NCBI RefSeq assembly: GCF_003672135.1
Contig: NC_039507.1
Span: 15,554,278 to 15,618,277 of the forward strand
DNA: 64,000 bases
Source of the DNA: Ooceraea biroi
Lineage: Eukaryota; Arthropoda; Insecta; Hymenoptera; Formicidae
Direction of reading: 5' to 3'
The notes beneath the pieces were generated by a model. The model saw only the letters and a program-made list of their open reading frames with translations, was not told where the DNA came from and did no database searches. The translations under genes and the position numbers were made by a program. This document shows positions 62,690 to 64,000 of this stretch, one piece after another (position 1 is the stretch's first letter; the number at the start of each line of letters is the position of its first letter).

Positions 62690-62905
62690 TTTTCGTTTCG
62701 ATTCTGCGTCGTTCGATGTTCATTCCGAGCCTCCTTCTCTTTAAAGTGGTCCTGTGTGGTTCTTTAGAGCACTCGTGAAAAAACGACGGTTTTTATATGA
62801 TTATTTTAATATACGGCACTCTCGATGCGATGCAAGTTACAGTTACGCGCGAAACTTTTGTCTCACGCGTACACTACTGAGTTAGTCAGTTCAGCGTCTG
62901 TAAAT
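62690..62905 (+). promoter_or_regulatory. promoter-like segment, copy 2 of a direct duplication
   Basis: Second copy of the 62135-62360 segment, in the same order and orientation, with CACTCTCGATGCGATGCAAG, TTACGCGCGAAACTTTTGTC and an initiator-like TCAGTT at 62886-62891. It lies about 480 bases upstream of the mRpL51 start codon. Confidence 0.45.
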
Positions 62906-63370
62906 CATCTTCGAATTAGTTTCAAGAAAATCCGCTACGAGTCTCCACTGCTTTTGACTGAAAAACGAGTAGTACGAGTGACTTAAATAACAATAAAGAA
63001 GATAAATTTTTATGTACGCAGTGTACGTAAAAAGGTAAATTCTGCTAGCATTTGCTTAATAATTTTGAAGTCAGTAATGAATGTTACGCATAAATAAAAT
63101 TAAGTGAAGAACGTTGTATGAAGATAGGTTATATTGATATAAAACTGCTCAGCTAGGATTATTCTTTTATTATAATTATTATATCAAGTTGTCTGTCATT
63201 TTTAAAAATAAAAATGATTAAAAAGAGAGATAATAGACCATTTGCCAGATCATTATACGTTTAATAACATGCTTTCACTTATATGTGTATCCTTGATCTT
63301 CTCAATCAAGTGTAAATATTTTTACTGGTATTATATTTCTTTAATTACATCTTTTATTTTTCTCCTCAGT

Positions 63371-63847
63371 ATGTCTTGGATCGTAAATTCTCTGCGCCTT
63401 GCCGCAAGCACGTGGAATCCGCAAGTAATTCCAGTGCGATTTCGCTATTACGCTGCCAGGGTAGCAAAGGGCCCTGTACCATACCGATATGGATATAATG
63501 ATTATATCAGCAGGAAGGGTCTTTTACCTCGTTCGGAAAAGTTTGGAAGAAGACTTCCGATGCCGATGTATCGCCCGAAAGACAGTTGGTCCGTGAAGAA
63601 GGCATTGTTTGGCCAAAATGACTACATTGATATATTGGGCTCCGATAAACTGCACCCGACAAGGATCCTCTATAACGTACCCTCCTGGTTAAGAGGTTTC
63701 AAGGGGCACGAATATCAAGTTTTGTTGAGGAAGAGGAAAATATGGCAGAAGGGCGTGTTTCCAATAGCGAGACCAACGAAATGGAGAGACTTGCAGAAGA
63801 GAATAAAGTATCTGTACAATTTCATAAATAGAAAAACTAGATATTAA
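63371..63847 (+). CDS. mRpL51: mitochondrial ribosomal protein L51
   Basis: Large-subunit protein of the mitochondrial ribosome, imported by an N-terminal presequence. Single coding exon, 158 residues; insect homologues are of similar size and human MRPL51 has 128. Conserved core: DSWSVKKALFGQNDYIDILG (human RWNEKRAMFGVYDNIGILG), then PSWLRGFKGHEYQVLLRKRKIW (human [21 protein letters not shown]) and the end LQKRIKYLYNFINRKTRY. The basic, Ser/Arg-rich first 30 residues suit a mitochondrial presequence. I chose the ATG at 63371 because a strong acceptor, a pyrimidine run ending CTCCTCAG, stops one base before it. The frame is open upstream to 63242, but that stretch is AT-rich intron-like sequence and would add an unrelated hydrophobic N-terminus. 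Confidence 0.94.
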   Translation: MSWIVNSLRLAASTWNPQVIPVRFRYYAARVAKGPVPYRYGYNDYISRKGLLPRSEKFGRRLPMPMYRPKDSWSVKKALFGQNDYIDILGSDKLHPTRILYNVPSWLRGFKGHEYQVLLRKRKIWQKGVFPIARPTKWRDLQKRIKYLYNFINRKTRY

Positions 63848-63888
63848 TTTTGTTCGAAATGTATAATTAAATCCTAATTTAATTATTA

Positions 63889-63894
63889 AATAAA
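63889..63894 (+). terminator. poly(A) signal of mRpL51
   Basis: AATAAA 42 bases past the stop, in TTATTAAATAAAACTT. Confidence 0.6.
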
Positions 63895-64000
63895 ACTTTG
63901 GGCACAGTTAGTATTCCGGTGTCGTTGAATATCCCGTGAAATTTTCATAATTTCTAGTCAAGTCACGTTCTCGTCCCTTTCTTGCACGTGGAGTCAATGT

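Larger units (their letters stand above)
61670..63370. other. region between EB gene C and mRpL51, with duplicated promoter-like segment
   Basis: The first 450 bases are probably 3' UTR of gene C. The rest contains two related segments (62135-62360 and 62690-62905, annotated separately) and the presumed 5' intron of mRpL51 ending at the CTCCTCAG acceptor at 63369. No other gene is recognised. Confidence 0.55.

Noticed and set aside
63242..63370. N-terminal extension of mRpL51 from an upstream ATG
   Set aside because: The stretch is AT-rich, ends in a strong splice acceptor just before the chosen ATG, and encodes an unrelated hydrophobic sequence.
1..64000. CRISPR arrays, rRNA and tRNA genes
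   Set aside because: No regularly spaced direct repeats with unique spacers, no rRNA-like stretches, and no convincing A-box/B-box pair with cloverleaf found by eye; a tRNAscan-SE run would settle the tRNA question.

Overview
This window is eukaryotic nuclear DNA. Every convincing gene is split by short AT-rich introns with GT-AG (twice GC-AG) borders, and the proteins match insect families. The gene set (slmb, Exportin-7/Ranbp16, Rlip, an insect-type GMC oxidoreductase, mRpL51, and a cluster of secreted EB-module cysteine-rich proteins) together with short-intron architecture and CpG-rich promoters in AT-rich DNA suggests a hymenopteran, most likely an ant; the order is an inference. I resolved nine protein-coding genes exon by exon, with reading phase tracked across every junction. 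One junction (RARS1 intron 1) does not close.

Layout. 1-2532 (-): cytosolic leucyl-tRNA synthetase, running off the left edge. 3204-5979 (-): cytosolic arginyl-tRNA synthetase, immediately upstream of it in tandem; both enzymes belong to the animal multi-synthetase complex. 6663-7556: a large imperfect foldback palindrome with a THAP-zinc-finger-like remnant. 8142-20359 (+): slmb/beta-TrCP, the F-box/WD40 substrate receptor of an SCF ubiquitin ligase, with a first intron of about 9.75 kb holding small palindromic elements. 25312-33264 (+): Exportin-7, 15 coding exons, with a fragment of mitochondrial ND1 in one intron and two candidate start exons. 36914-40022 (-): Rlip/RALBP1, a RhoGAP and Ral effector whose arginine-finger position reads Lys. 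42190-45251 (+): secreted GMC oxidoreductase.

45890-61669 is the most distinctive region: three paralogous genes for secreted EB-module proteins (A and B on -, C on +, B and C head to head). Nearly every module is a separate exon bounded by phase-1 introns, each protein has a signal peptide exon, and each ends in a short hydrophobic last exon that looks like a GPI-attachment signal or membrane anchor. 63371-63847 (+): mitochondrial ribosomal protein L51, preceded by two copies of a promoter-like segment.

The other genes are housekeeping or signalling genes (translation, ubiquitin ligation, nuclear export, Ral/Rho signalling, mitochondrial translation) with no operon-like relation. The large intergenic and intronic spaces contain MITE-like foldback elements, microsatellites and degenerate tandem repeats. 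I found no rRNA, tRNA or CRISPR array.
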